Source: JAHEJJ01 sp965212205 (GTDB taxonomy: Bacteria; Bacteroidota; Bacteroidia; Flavobacteriales; Flavobacteriaceae). From it: DNA of 64,000 nt. The notes under the pieces are model-generated. The model was not told where the DNA came from. It did not search any database and was given only the letters and a program-made list of their open reading frames with translations. Both the position numbers and the translations under genes were made by a program. Position 1 is the stretch's first letter. The number at the start of each line of letters is the position of its first letter. Positions 25,883-34,405 of the stretch are shown in pieces. The DNA is taken from contig CBDBUX010000019.1 of NCBI GenBank assembly GCA_965212205.1, positions 186,001 to 250,000 on the forward strand. The letters are read 5' to 3'.

Positions 25883-26224
25883 ATGCATAACAATCATATA
25901 GATTATATAGAATTTAAGGCCATTGATCTGGAGAGCATAAAAGACTTCTACGGCAAACTTTTTGGCTGGAAGTTTACCGATTACGGCCCAGACTATTGCT
26001 CCTTTTCAGAAAGCGGTGTTGCCGGGGGATTCGAAAAAACAACGGACCCGGTCGTCAATGGTGCCTTGATAGTGCTTTATCATGAAGATATTGAAACACT
26101 AAAAAAACATATCACCGTAAATGGCGGTAAAATTGCAAAAGAAATATTCTCCTTTCCGGGGGGAAGAAGATTTCATTTTAATGATCCCAGTGGAAATGAA
26201 CTGGCGGTCTGGTCCGATAAATAA
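25883..26224 (+). CDS. VOC family (glyoxalase/bleomycin-resistance fold) protein
   Basis: A 113-residue vicinal-oxygen-chelate domain: HNNHIDYIEFKAIDLESIKDFYGKLFGWKFTDYGPDYCSF, then VNGALIVLYHEDIETLKKHI and FPGGRRFHFNDPSGNELAVWSD. Metal-ligand candidates are an early His/Glu pair and the C-terminal Glu in GNELAVW. It resembles the YdcJ/PhnB-like enzymes that may open or bind small electrophiles. Full length for a half-length VOC protein that dimerises. The substrate is unknown. Confidence 0.88.
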   Translation: MHNNHIDYIEFKAIDLESIKDFYGKLFGWKFTDYGPDYCSFSESGVAGGFEKTTDPVVNGALIVLYHEDIETLKKHITVNGGKIAKEIFSFPGGRRFHFNDPSGNELAVWSDK

Positions 26225-26280
26225 AAAATATTGATTAAATCGGCTTAATCATCCATTGAACCAAAACCTTTATTATCAAT

Positions 26281-27627
26281 ATGAAATTTTATCTGTCAAT
26301 AATATTTAGCCTGATGATATTACTGTCTTGTAAGAACGAGGCCAGAAAGTCAGATAAAGAGGCAGACGTGCCTGAAAATAATGAACAGGAAAATCTTATT
26401 ATCTCAAGAGACAAATATTATGATCAGTTATATGGTTTCTGGTTGGGTCAGTGTATTGCAAACTGGACGGGACTGGTAACAGAGATGGACAAAATCGGTA
26501 ATGTCGGAGAGATTATTACCGGGGATTTTTATACAAGGGAAGACTGGGGCAAACCCGATCAACCGAGTATCTGGGGAGAAGGCATCCCCAGCGACATTTC
26601 GCCCACCATCGATTTTGTTTTCAGGGACCCGGACGACATCTGGGGAGCAGACGATGATACAGACATAGAATACATCTACCAGCATCTGATGTATGAGCAC
26701 CAAACCAGTATGCTCAGCCCGGAACAAATACGCGAAGGTTGGTTAAAACATATTCTTCACGAGGAGGAAAATTATTTATGGGTATCCAATCAGAAAGCCT
26801 TCGACCTGATGAAAGAGGGCATTTTACCTCCTCAGACCGGAAGCCCGGAACTCAATGAAGAATACGAAATGATCGATGCACAACTCACTACTGAAATATT
26901 TGGACTGTTCTCCCCTGCCCGTCCTGATGTTGCGGTTAAAATAGCGCATTTACCCATTCGAACCACAGCGAGGGAAGAAGCTGAACAGATTTCAAAGTTC
27001 TATGTTATCATGCATTCTTTAGCTTCGCGAAAAGATAGCCTCCAAACGATAAGCCAGCATTTACAATGGAATGCAGGGCAGGCAAGAAAATCACTGCCCG
27101 AGAATTCATACGCTGCACATATGTTCGATTACACGCAAAAGCTATATGAATCTGGTATTCCATGGGAACAAACCAGAGATTCTGTCTATTATAGATACCA
27201 GGTTTATGAAGAAGACGGTTATGATATCACTTCGAAAAACCTGTATTGCAATGGCTGTTTTGCAGCCGGAATAAATTTTGCGGCAAGCCTGGTCAGTCTT
27301 TTTTATGGTGAAGGTGATATTGTGGAAACGATTAAAATCGGTGCGCTAACCGGATGGGATTCGGACAACCCAACAGCAACCTGGGGCGGTTTGCTGGGCT
27401 TTATGATCGGAAAGGAAGGTGTAGAAAAAGCGTTTGGCAGAAAATTTTCAAATCGATTTAATATTCACCGGACCAGACAAAATTTTCCCCTTGACGGAGT
27501 CGATACATTTGAACAAATGGCTGAAAAAGGATTAAGGGTAGTAGATAGAGTGGTATTAGAAGAAATCGGTGGAAGTATAGATACGGTAAATAACAACTGG
27601 TCCATCCCACTTAAAGATCTAAAATAA
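26281..27627 (+). CDS. ADP-ribosylglycohydrolase-family lipoprotein
   Basis: A 448-residue lipoprotein: LLSC with Cys17. The rest matches the ADP-ribosylglycohydrolase (DraG/ARH) fold: DKYYDQLYGFWLGQCIANWTGL at the start, the first metal cluster DDDTDIEYIYQHLM (about residues 124-137), and the second GWDSDNPTATWGGLLGFMIG (about 359-378). DraG proteins act on ADP-ribosyl-modified substrates in the cytoplasm; a lipoprotein form is unusual, and exported flavobacterial members may act on other N- or O-glycosidic ribosides. It forms a two-gene unit with the acetyltransferase 12 bp downstream. Confidence 0.85.
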   Translation: MKFYLSIIFSLMILLSCKNEARKSDKEADVPENNEQENLIISRDKYYDQLYGFWLGQCIANWTGLVTEMDKIGNVGEIITGDFYTREDWGKPDQPSIWGEGIPSDISPTIDFVFRDPDDIWGADDDTDIEYIYQHLMYEHQTSMLSPEQIREGWLKHILHEEENYLWVSNQKAFDLMKEGILPPQTGSPELNEEYEMIDAQLTTEIFGLFSPARPDVAVKIAHLPIRTTAREEAEQISKFYVIMHSLASRKDSLQTISQHLQWNAGQARKSLPENSYAAHMFDYTQKLYESGIPWEQTRDSVYYRYQVYEEDGYDITSKNLYCNGCFAAGINFAASLVSLFYGEGDIVETIKIGALTGWDSDNPTATWGGLLGFMIGKEGVEKAFGRKFSNRFNIHRTRQNFPLDGVDTFEQMAEKGLRVVDRVVLEEIGGSIDTVNNNWSIPLKDLK

Positions 27628-27639
27628 TATCAAAGCTTC

Positions 27640-28212
27640 ATGACCGAAAAAGAAAAAATGCTCAATGGAGAATCCTATTATTCCAGAGATCCGGAACTGA
27701 TCGGGATGTATCACAGGGCACGAAAACTATTACAGGAGTTTAATATGCTCGATTCGGAACTGTTAGCTGAACGCGCGAAGATTTTAACCGATCTTTTTTA
27801 TTTTATAGGGGCAGGTGTCTGGATCGAACCTCCCTTCTATTGCGATTATGGTGAAAATATCTCCATTGGCAAGAATACTTTCATCAATACAAATTGTATT
27901 TTTTTAGACAGTAATAAAATAGAGATTGGAAAAAACGGACTTATTGCCCCTTACGTTCAGATCTATACGGCTAGTCATCCTTTAAAAGCCTCTGATAGAA
28001 TTATTAAAAACGGAAACGATTCTTACTATCTGACCTCATCACAACCGGTAATCATCGGTGACAACGTCTGGATTGGCGGAAATACGGTAATCTTTCCGGG
28101 TGTGACCATAGGAAATAACGTAACCATTGGAGCAGGCAGTGTGGTGACCAAAGATATTCCGGATGATGTGCTGGCTTATGGCAATCCTTGTGATATTGTG
28201 AAACACCTATAG
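27640..28212 (+). CDS. Sugar O-acetyltransferase (maltose/galactoside type)
   Basis: A 190-residue left-handed beta-helix acetyltransferase. The N-terminal Mac domain is TEKEKMLNGESYYSRDPELI and GMYHRARKLLQEFN. The hexapeptide turns start at about residue 60 (PFYCDYGENISIGKNTFIN), with the active-site His in YTASHPL and WIGGNTVIFPGVTIGNNVTIGAGSVVTKDIP at the end. It uses acetyl-CoA to acetylate sugars or sugar residues. Full length. It follows the ADP-ribosylglycohydrolase by 12 bp and is probably co-transcribed. Confidence 0.9.
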   Translation: MTEKEKMLNGESYYSRDPELIGMYHRARKLLQEFNMLDSELLAERAKILTDLFYFIGAGVWIEPPFYCDYGENISIGKNTFINTNCIFLDSNKIEIGKNGLIAPYVQIYTASHPLKASDRIIKNGNDSYYLTSSQPVIIGDNVWIGGNTVIFPGVTIGNNVTIGAGSVVTKDIPDDVLAYGNPCDIVKHL

Positions 28213-28342
28213 CACATTGTGATGGCTAGGATATAAGTTCGGTAATGAATGGCCAGATCCCTCTAAGTACTTCCCCTGCTCAAAACGTTTAACTAGTTTT
28301 CTTACTTTAGATTATATTACATAGGATTTAAAAAGCAAAGCC

Positions 28343-28885
28343 ATGGAAAAAGCCCTTCAAACCATGATCGATAACATGCCCGAGAAGACCGGAAAATCGT
28401 TAGAAGAATGGAAAGGTATCTTACTAAATAAATCGTTTACCAAACATTCGGAGGCGGTAAAATTCTTGAAGACCGAATATGGTGTCACCCATGGTTTTGC
28501 CAATACCATTGTAACGCTCTCTAAAAATGAGGATTCTTCCAGCGAAGATCTAGTTGCCAATCAATACATTGGCAAGGAAGCACTAATACCGATATATAAA
28601 GGACTGATTTCTTTTATAAAAACACTGGGTAACGATATCACCATTACACCTAAGAAAACAAGTGTTAGTATTATCCGTAAAAGACAGTTCGTTCTCATCA
28701 AACCCGCCACTAAAACCAGGATCGACCTGGGTTTCAAGCTTAAAGATAAGCCCACTACTCAAAGGCTCGGGAACTCGGGGCCATTTGGAGCCATGTGTAC
28801 GCACAGAGTGCAACTCACAGATATAAATGATTTAGATGCTGAGCTAAAAGGATGGATTAAAGAGGCATATACTAGATCTGTCTAA
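28343..28885 (+). CDS. DUF4287 + DUF5655 protein
   Basis: A 180-residue cytoplasmic protein. Residues 1-65 are a DUF4287 domain (MIDNMPEKTGKSLEEWKGIL ... EYGVTHGFANTIVTL), a small helical domain. Residues about 80-178 are a DUF5655-like domain (YKGLISFIKTLGNDITITPKK, then KRQFVLIKPATKTRIDLGF and WIKEAYTRS). This fusion is widespread and of unknown function; the second domain is often found in DNA-handling proteins. Monocistronic. Confidence 0.85.
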   Translation: MEKALQTMIDNMPEKTGKSLEEWKGILLNKSFTKHSEAVKFLKTEYGVTHGFANTIVTLSKNEDSSSEDLVANQYIGKEALIPIYKGLISFIKTLGNDITITPKKTSVSIIRKRQFVLIKPATKTRIDLGFKLKDKPTTQRLGNSGPFGAMCTHRVQLTDINDLDAELKGWIKEAYTRSV

Positions 28886-28987
28886 TGTACCCTCAAAGGG
28901 TCGGTCACCGGCCATTGAATACCTGGAAGACTTACAAAACTTGGTAACAAAACCAATAGCTCATCGTCTTGCTGATATCCAACCCGA

Positions 28988-29851
28988 ATGAATCAAATGC
29001 AAAATCAAGGAGATGAACGCAGAACCGCGTGGACAACCATTTTGGTTTTCCTGGTTATTGTTACTGCTACCAGCGCTTTATTTCACTATGCTATTGTGAC
29101 GCTATACCCTTCGAGGATCTATATTGGAGGGCTAATGTGGTGTCCAGCGCTTGCAGCATTCATAACACTAAAAATAAAAGGCCGATCTGTTTCCTCTTTG
29201 CCCTGGAAGTGGCCTCAAAGAAAGTATATAAATCTTGCCTATTTTATTCCTGCTCTATATGTTGCTATAACCTATCTTCTTCTTTGGATTATTGGATTAG
29301 GAGGTGTAGCCAAAAGTGAAGTTATTTTAAATTGGGCACAGGAATTGGGGCTGGTGGGCATAGGTACAATGAGTTCGGTCTTGGCAGCCTTTACAGGTGT
29401 TGTTTTGTTGGGGACCGTTGGTGTAATACGAGCTATGGCCACCACTTTAGGAGAGGAAATCGGCTGGCGAGGTTTTTTCATTTATGAATTGAGGAAGGTA
29501 CTTTCTTTTTCCGGAGTCTCTTTAGTCAGCGGAATTGTTTGGGCCTCATGGCATTGGCCGCTCATTGTATATTATGGGGAAAATATCGCCCTGGAGATGG
29601 TGGTATTCTTCATGGTCATTATCTCGATGTCATTCATAATGACCTACTATACTTTTAAATCGAATAGTCTGTGGCCTGCTGTGATCTTTCATGCGGTAAG
29701 TAATGTTTATGTACAGAAAATATTTCCGCCCTTAACAACCCCATTTGGGGGAAATGAGCATTGGTTTGGTGAATATGGAATTATGTTCGCCCTGGCAACC
29801 CTGGTCTTCGCCCTGTATTTTTGGAGAAAAGCAATTAAGGAAAAATTATAA
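28988..29851 (+). CDS. CPBP intramembrane glutamic endopeptidase family protein
   Basis: A 287-residue, seven- to eight-helix membrane protein with all three CPBP (Abi/CAAX) motifs: E156-E157-x-x-W-R161 (LGEEIGWRGFF), the second His region (WASWHWPL) and the third (VIFHAVSNVY). In eukaryotes (Rce1) the Glu acts as the general base for cleaving prenylated CAAX tails; bacterial members have roles in peptide processing or bacteriocin immunity. The residues are intact, so activity is likely. No peptide precursor gene is adjacent. Confidence 0.88.
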   Translation: MNQMQNQGDERRTAWTTILVFLVIVTATSALFHYAIVTLYPSRIYIGGLMWCPALAAFITLKIKGRSVSSLPWKWPQRKYINLAYFIPALYVAITYLLLWIIGLGGVAKSEVILNWAQELGLVGIGTMSSVLAAFTGVVLLGTVGVIRAMATTLGEEIGWRGFFIYELRKVLSFSGVSLVSGIVWASWHWPLIVYYGENIALEMVVFFMVIISMSFIMTYYTFKSNSLWPAVIFHAVSNVYVQKIFPPLTTPFGGNEHWFGEYGIMFALATLVFALYFWRKAIKEKL

Positions 29852-29996
29852 TCAGCTCTTAAAGCTACTTCGATCAATACTCATTCTAAGCAATCGATCC
29901 TTGCGCTTTTTTAGTACATTTAATATCTATAGGGTTTGGGATTATGGTAATGTCAGATCCATATAAAGGACCTTTCACCGCAAGCTGAACTGTAGA

Positions 29997-30482
29997 ATGG
30001 ATATTAATAACGACTGGGACAAAATCCGAAAACATTTTAACAGGAGTTTCGGCACCAACTTTCATATTTCCGTGGCGTCTGTTGATTCGGAAAATAATCC
30101 TACCGTAACGCCCATTGGATCACTTTTTTTAAATGACAATCGAACTGGGTTTTATTTTGAAAAATACCCTTCCAAATTACCTGATCACGCCAAATCAAAC
30201 CCCAGAGTTTGTCTCTTGGGTGTCAACAGTGGCCGTCTGTTTTGGATAAGATCTCTATTTAAGGGAAGATTCTCGAATTATCCGGCCGTAAAACTCTACG
30301 GTGTACTGGGAGAAAAAAGAAAAGCTACCGAAAAGGAATTAAAAAGATTAAATCGCAGAATGAAAACGACCAAATTGCTAAAAGGAAACACCTATCTGTG
30401 GAAGCATATGGAAAATGTGCGTGAACTGCGATTTGATAGAGCTGAAAAAATCAATCTCGGACGAATGACCGCTGGCTTATAA
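29997..30482 (+). CDS. Pyridoxamine-5'-phosphate-oxidase-fold FMN-binding protein
   Basis: A 161-residue split-barrel protein: WDKIRKHFNRSFGTNFHISVASVDSENNPTVTPIGSLFLNDNRTGFYFEKYPSKLPDHAKSNPRVCLLGV reads as the PNPOx-like first half (S-V-D-x-x-G-x-P-x-V-x-P pattern), with an NYPAVKLYGVLGEKRKATEKELK return strand. It is likely to bind FMN or another flavin and act in redox on small molecules. Full length. The ATG at 29997 is the only good start. It precedes the methyltransferase at 30599 by 116 bp. Confidence 0.75.
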   Translation: MDINNDWDKIRKHFNRSFGTNFHISVASVDSENNPTVTPIGSLFLNDNRTGFYFEKYPSKLPDHAKSNPRVCLLGVNSGRLFWIRSLFKGRFSNYPAVKLYGVLGEKRKATEKELKRLNRRMKTTKLLKGNTYLWKHMENVRELRFDRAEKINLGRMTAGL

Positions 30483-30598
30483 AAATGATTAAATTCTTGA
30501 TCCAATGCTCGGAATTAGATCAAAAAATGTTATGATCATCGAGATAGGTCATTAGGAATAGGAGAACAATTTGTATTTTATCATCATAAATCCAGTGC

Positions 30599-31243
30599 AT
30601 GAAAATAGAAGCTTTACATGAGTTCCACGATGAAGAGTTTGCGAATGAATGGGCTGAGAAATTCAGACCAACACCCGCCAGAATGCGATTATTCAAAACC
30701 ATTCTAAAGGAGATTTCTATACTCGATAAGGAGCGTGTATCCATATTGGAATTAGGAATTGGTCCTGGTTTTTTAGCAGACTTTTTATTAAAGAAAATAG
30801 GGCATGCAAAATATCTGGGTCTGGATTTTTCGGAGTCTATGTTAAAGCTCGCTGCCCGGAGAACAACTTCATATAAAGACAGGATCGGGCTTGTACAGGC
30901 AGACCTTATCAATGAAGACTGGACGGCTAAAATAAAAGAAATCCCGGATGTTGTGGTTTCTACCTGGACACTTCACGATCTGTTCAGTGGTGAGACAATT
31001 TTGAAGGTGTACAAATCTGTTTTCGATACATTACCCCAAGGTGGGGTACTATTAAACGGAGATTTTATCAAACCAGAGGAATCCGATTTTGAGTATGAAG
31101 GCGGTCGAATTCGACCGAGTGAACACCTTAAGCTACTGCGATCTGCCGGTTTCAGAGATGTTAAATTAATTGCAGAATTTGAGAAAGATGTTTTAAATCC
31201 TACCACGGCAAATAATTATGCCTGTTTTAGAGCGATAAAATGA
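30599..31243 (+). CDS. Class I SAM-dependent methyltransferase
   Basis: A 214-residue Rossmann methyltransferase. Motif I is VSILELGIGPGFLADFLL, motif II-like YLGLDFSESML, then DVVVSTWTLHDLF (motif IV-like) and GGVLLNGDFI. The target is unknown (Methyltransf_25/11 group). The start codon ATG 30599 follows a 110-bp spacer. A small-molecule methyltransferase is most likely; an RNA or protein target is less so. Confidence 0.85.
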   Translation: MKIEALHEFHDEEFANEWAEKFRPTPARMRLFKTILKEISILDKERVSILELGIGPGFLADFLLKKIGHAKYLGLDFSESMLKLAARRTTSYKDRIGLVQADLINEDWTAKIKEIPDVVVSTWTLHDLFSGETILKVYKSVFDTLPQGGVLLNGDFIKPEESDFEYEGGRIRPSEHLKLLRSAGFRDVKLIAEFEKDVLNPTTANNYACFRAIK

Positions 31244-31408
31244 ATATACAACCGGCAAGTAATTTCCTCTTTCACCGCAACCCGTTTTTATTTTGTGTAT
31301 TAGATCATAGGCCTGATACGCCATAGAATTCCTACATTAGAATAAATTAAGTCTTTTCGTTCCATTCCCTTCTTTGATGTCAAAAAAGAGACAGAACGGC
31401 TCGTTAAT

Positions 31409-32143
31409 ATGAGATTTTTGGTATACATATTGCTTTTTTTGATTATATCAGGATGTAAAACAGAACATCCCAAAAATGCTCTGTATACTTCAGAGACCTT
31501 AAAAATTGAACAGCTCGGAGATAATATTTTTAAACATATCTCCTATTTGCAAACCGATGATTTTGGCAAAGTGCCTTGTAACGGCATGATTTATATCAAT
31601 GGCGACGAAGCGATTATTTTTGACACGCCAACCGATAATAGCGCATCTTCACAATTGATCGATTGGCTTGAAACAAAACAACAAAATAAGATCGTAGCCG
31701 TGATCATCACGCATTTCCATGTGGATTGTTTAGGCGGACTAAAAGAATTTCATGAGCAAAGAATACCGTCCTACGCTTCATATATGACCCTTGAACTTGC
31801 CAGTAAAAACAATGAAGTATTACCGGAAAATGGATTTGACAATGAGATCATTATCAAGGTTGATGGTGAACCCGCAATGGCCAAATACCTGGGACAAGGT
31901 CATACCACAGACAATATCGTGGGATATATACCTGGCGAAAAAACACTATTTGGCGGTTGCCTGATCAAAACAACCAATGCCGGAAAAGGAAATCTTTCTG
32001 ATGCCAATACCGAACAATGGTCGAAAACTGTTCAAGAAATAAAAAGCGAATACCCCGATGTAAAAGTCGTCATCCCTGGCCATGGTAAAGAAGGGGGAAA
32101 GGAGCTACTCGACTATACCATCGACCTATTTCAAACGAATTAA
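31409..32143 (+). CDS. Subclass B1 metallo-beta-lactamase lipoprotein
   Basis: A 244-residue lipoprotein (signal peptide, lipobox ISGC, Cys16) with a complete B1 two-zinc site: H102-x-H104-x-D106 (THFHVDCLGG), H165 (GQGHTTDN), C184 (FGGCLIK, with Lys187 in the substrate-carboxylate position) and H225 (VIPGHG). Cys107 follows the Asp, as in the Bacteroides CcrA/CfiA enzyme and unlike IMP, VIM and NDM. The N193-type loop AGKGNLSDAN is present. These residues are those needed to hydrolyse beta-lactams including carbapenems. The enzyme is probably chromosomal and intrinsic, as in other flavobacteria. No mobile-element sequence is adjacent. Confidence 0.88.
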   Translation: MRFLVYILLFLIISGCKTEHPKNALYTSETLKIEQLGDNIFKHISYLQTDDFGKVPCNGMIYINGDEAIIFDTPTDNSASSQLIDWLETKQQNKIVAVIITHFHVDCLGGLKEFHEQRIPSYASYMTLELASKNNEVLPENGFDNEIIIKVDGEPAMAKYLGQGHTTDNIVGYIPGEKTLFGGCLIKTTNAGKGNLSDANTEQWSKTVQEIKSEYPDVKVVIPGHGKEGGKELLDYTIDLFQTN

Positions 32144-32155
32144 TATTTTCGACGA

Positions 32156-32190
32156 TTGGCCATAAAAGGCCAGGAGTTTCTTCTTAAACT
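32156..32190 (+). terminator. Hairpin(s) after the metallo-beta-lactamase gene
   Basis: TGGCC(ATAAAA)GGCCA at 32157-32172 forms a 5-bp stem, and an overlapping second hairpin AGTTT-N6-AAACT follows. The two share bases and cannot form together. A weak terminator after the gene ending at 32143 is the simplest reading. Confidence 0.35.
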
Positions 32191-32273
32191 GGCTTTAAAA
32201 AAAGAAGATATGCCGGTGCACTATATCAACCCGATAAAGCGCGAATAAAGTCTGTATCTTTAATAGTTGAAAA

Positions 32274-32606
32274 ATGCTATTCATGCGGGAAGCACAACTC
32301 AAATTATATGATGAATTGGTTGCCAAATGCCCAAGATTTGAACGCAAGGGTAAAACCATGCCTTATACCTCGGCCAACGGACATATGTTTTCACTTTTTA
32401 ACAAGGCCGGAGAAATAGGAATACGGTTCTCTAAAGAAGTTCAGAAAAAATACATGGAACAGCACGACACAACGCTGTTTAATTCCTATAATTCGGTCAT
32501 GCACGGCTATATCCTTATTACCGAGGAAATGCTGACAGACCTGGACCTTGTAGTACGACTTCTGAACGAGAGTTATGACTATGTGATGAGACTGGAACCA
32601 AAATAA
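32274..32606 (+). CDS. Conserved small protein, TfoX/YjbR-like fold (tentative)
   Basis: A 110-residue protein (MLFMREAQLKLYDELVAK), with a second possible start at ATG 32283. The pattern FERKGKTMPYTSANGHMFSLFNKAGEIGIRFSKEVQKKYMEQ followed by MHGYILITEEML and LNESYDYVMRLEPK resembles small TfoX-N or MmcQ/YjbR-like proteins, a fold used in DNA uptake regulation or unknown roles. No closer family is recognised. Monocistronic. Confidence 0.6.
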   Translation: MLFMREAQLKLYDELVAKCPRFERKGKTMPYTSANGHMFSLFNKAGEIGIRFSKEVQKKYMEQHDTTLFNSYNSVMHGYILITEEMLTDLDLVVRLLNESYDYVMRLEPK

Positions 32607-32667
32607 TGCTTTTGATTGAGCATTAGCATAAATTTAGCCCAGGTCTTTATGAATTATTTATTGAAGT

Positions 32668-33099
32668 ATGATCAGAATATATCAGCCATCAGACAAAGAG
32701 AAACTGATGCAGGTCTTCCAGGCAAACGTACCTTCGTTTTTTGATCCGAAAGAGGCCCAGCTTTTCAGCGAATACTTAGAACGGCATCCCGACACCTACT
32801 GGACCATGGAGGTGGAAGACAGGATTGTAGGTGGTGTGGGCCATATTTTTGACGAAAGGGATCGCTCAGGGCAGATCACCTGGATATTTTTTGATCCGGA
32901 GTATTCAGGACGAGGACTGGGCAAACAGGCTATGGAGCATTGCCTGGAAATTTTGGAATCCAATCCAGGACTCGAAAAAATGGTTGTGAGGACTTCCCAG
33001 CTGGCGTACCCGTTTTTTGAAAAATTTGGTTTTATCCTCCACCACACAGAAAAGGATTACTGGGGCCCTGGTCTCGATCTGTATTATATGGTAAAATAA
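32668..33099 (+). CDS. GNAT-family N-acetyltransferase
   Basis: A 143-residue GNAT. The fold is complete: IRIYQPSDKEKLMQVF (helix 1), VEDRIVGGVGHIF, GQITWIFFDPEYSGRGLGKQAMEHCLEIL (acetyl-CoA pyrophosphate loop, R/G-x-x-G-x-G/A), VVRTSQLAYPFFEKFGFILHH at the end. It transfers acetyl groups to an amine; the substrate is unknown. Monocistronic. The start ATG 32668 fits the first strand. Confidence 0.9.
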   Translation: MIRIYQPSDKEKLMQVFQANVPSFFDPKEAQLFSEYLERHPDTYWTMEVEDRIVGGVGHIFDERDRSGQITWIFFDPEYSGRGLGKQAMEHCLEILESNPGLEKMVVRTSQLAYPFFEKFGFILHHTEKDYWGPGLDLYYMVK

Positions 33100-33182
33100 T
33101 CATTATCTTGAACATTTCCGGAATGTGCTAATCCAATATTTTTTGGGTTTACGCGCCAAGTATAAACCAAAATTAAAATCGT

Positions 33183-33581
33183 ATGGAAACTACAAATCAA
33201 ATCTCCAAAGGCCGCCTGTGGACCTCCTATATCCTCCAGGGTATTGTTATTCTGATGCTCTTACTGGGATCTGTGAATAACATCATGCAGACAGAATCTG
33301 CCATTAAGGCCTCCACCGATTTGGGAATCCCCGAAAGCTCAGTTCTATACCTGGGAATTATATTGTTGGTTTCAACGCTGTTGTATGCCTGGCCGAAAAC
33401 CAATTTTATCGGCGGTTTGTTACTAACTGCCTGGCTGGGCGGTGCCGTAGTCACCCACCTTATCCATAACGACCCTCTTAGCCTGACTCTCTTCCCGGTG
33501 GTTTTTGGGGTCATTGTTTGGCTGAGCCTCTGGTTGCGAGATCCTAATCTTCGAAAAGTAGTGTCTTTCAACAAAGCGTAG
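33183..33581 (+). CDS. DoxX-family membrane protein
   Basis: A 132-residue four-helix protein: LWTSYILQGIVILMLLLGSVNNIMQTESAIKASTDLGIPESSVLYLGIILLVSTLLYAWPKTNFIGGLLLTAWLGGAVVTHLIHNDP. This is the DoxX/DUF417-like family, with a typical A/K-x-T-x-L-G and a P-K-T between helices. Such proteins are membrane partners of oxidoreductases or respiratory-type complexes; here no subunit is proved. First gene of the 33183-34885 run, ending one base before the next start. Confidence 0.8.
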   Translation: METTNQISKGRLWTSYILQGIVILMLLLGSVNNIMQTESAIKASTDLGIPESSVLYLGIILLVSTLLYAWPKTNFIGGLLLTAWLGGAVVTHLIHNDPLSLTLFPVVFGVIVWLSLWLRDPNLRKVVSFNKA

Positions 33582-33582
33582 T

Positions 33583-34035
33583 ATGGTCAATAAAGTTGTT
33601 TGGCTTGCTATTTTTTTGTTATCGATATCGATGAATGCACAAGAGAAAAGTGATATCCCACTTATCAATGCTACGATCAAAAATTATTTTGATGGGTATA
33701 TCTATCGCGACAATGATCTTTTGCATAAAGCTTTTGATATGGAAAATGGTGCCATGAAGGTCCCAGCCACAAATAATCTGGGAAAAGAATCGGTTGAGAA
33801 TAGGTATTTCAGGGACCTGATTCCAAAGTGGGCATCAAAAGAGAAACTGTCCAAGGCTGTACTCTCAGAAAGCGAACTTAACATTCTCGACGTCGATATT
33901 GTTGATAGCAAAATTGCATCAGCGAAAATCAGTATGAAAGTTGGGGAAACCACTTATATCGATATACTGTCACTACAAAAGATAAACATGCACTGGAAAA
34001 TCACCAACAAGATATTTGTGGTACTTGAGGATTGA
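33583..34035 (+). CDS. Exported lumazine-binding-like (NTF2-fold) protein
   Basis: A 150-residue protein: signal peptide (LAIFLLSISMNAQ), then DIPLINATIKNYFDGYIYRDNDLLHKAFDMENGAMKVP, the Lumazine_bd_2 opening with Tyr-Asp pairs, and VDSKIASAKISMKVGETTYIDILSLQKINMHWKITNKIF. An NTF2-fold domain that may bind a small ligand. The ATG at 33583 follows the DoxX stop by one base, so the two are translationally coupled. Exported by inference. Confidence 0.8.
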   Translation: MVNKVVWLAIFLLSISMNAQEKSDIPLINATIKNYFDGYIYRDNDLLHKAFDMENGAMKVPATNNLGKESVENRYFRDLIPKWASKEKLSKAVLSESELNILDVDIVDSKIASAKISMKVGETTYIDILSLQKINMHWKITNKIFVVLED

Positions 34036-34092
34036 AAGGAGCTTATATTTTGGAGTTTAAGTAATATTTTAATATCCTAAAGACTAATTCAG

Positions 34093-34386
34093 ATGAGTAA
34101 CCAACAATTGACCATTGTCGCACAAATCCTCGCCAAAGATGAAAAACGGGAATTGGTTAAAAATGAACTTTTAAAGCTCATTGAAACAACAAGAGCTGAA
34201 GAGGGATGCATTAACTATGATCTCCACCAGGACAATCAAAATCCAAATTTGTTTTTGTTTTATGAGAACTGGACACGTCGGGACCTATGGCAAAAACATA
34301 TGGAAAACTCACATCTGGCCGAATATATGAAAGCCACAGAGGGTGCCATTGCCGAGTTTACCCTCAATGAGATGAGTCCCGTTTAA
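34093..34386 (+). CDS. ABM-domain putative quinol monooxygenase
   Basis: A 97-residue antibiotic-biosynthesis-monooxygenase domain: LTIVAQILAKDEKRELVKNELLKLIETTRAEEGCINYDLHQD (the E-x-G-C-x-x-Y-D-L-H pattern), then FLFYENWTRRDLWQKHMENSHL. It resembles YgiN, which oxidises quinols to quinones. Full length and dimeric by family. Part of the tight run from 33183, next to the membrane protein at 34406. Confidence 0.9.
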   Translation: MSNQQLTIVAQILAKDEKRELVKNELLKLIETTRAEEGCINYDLHQDNQNPNLFLFYENWTRRDLWQKHMENSHLAEYMKATEGAIAEFTLNEMSPV

Positions 34387-34405
34387 TAAAACACCTCTTG
34401 GAATA

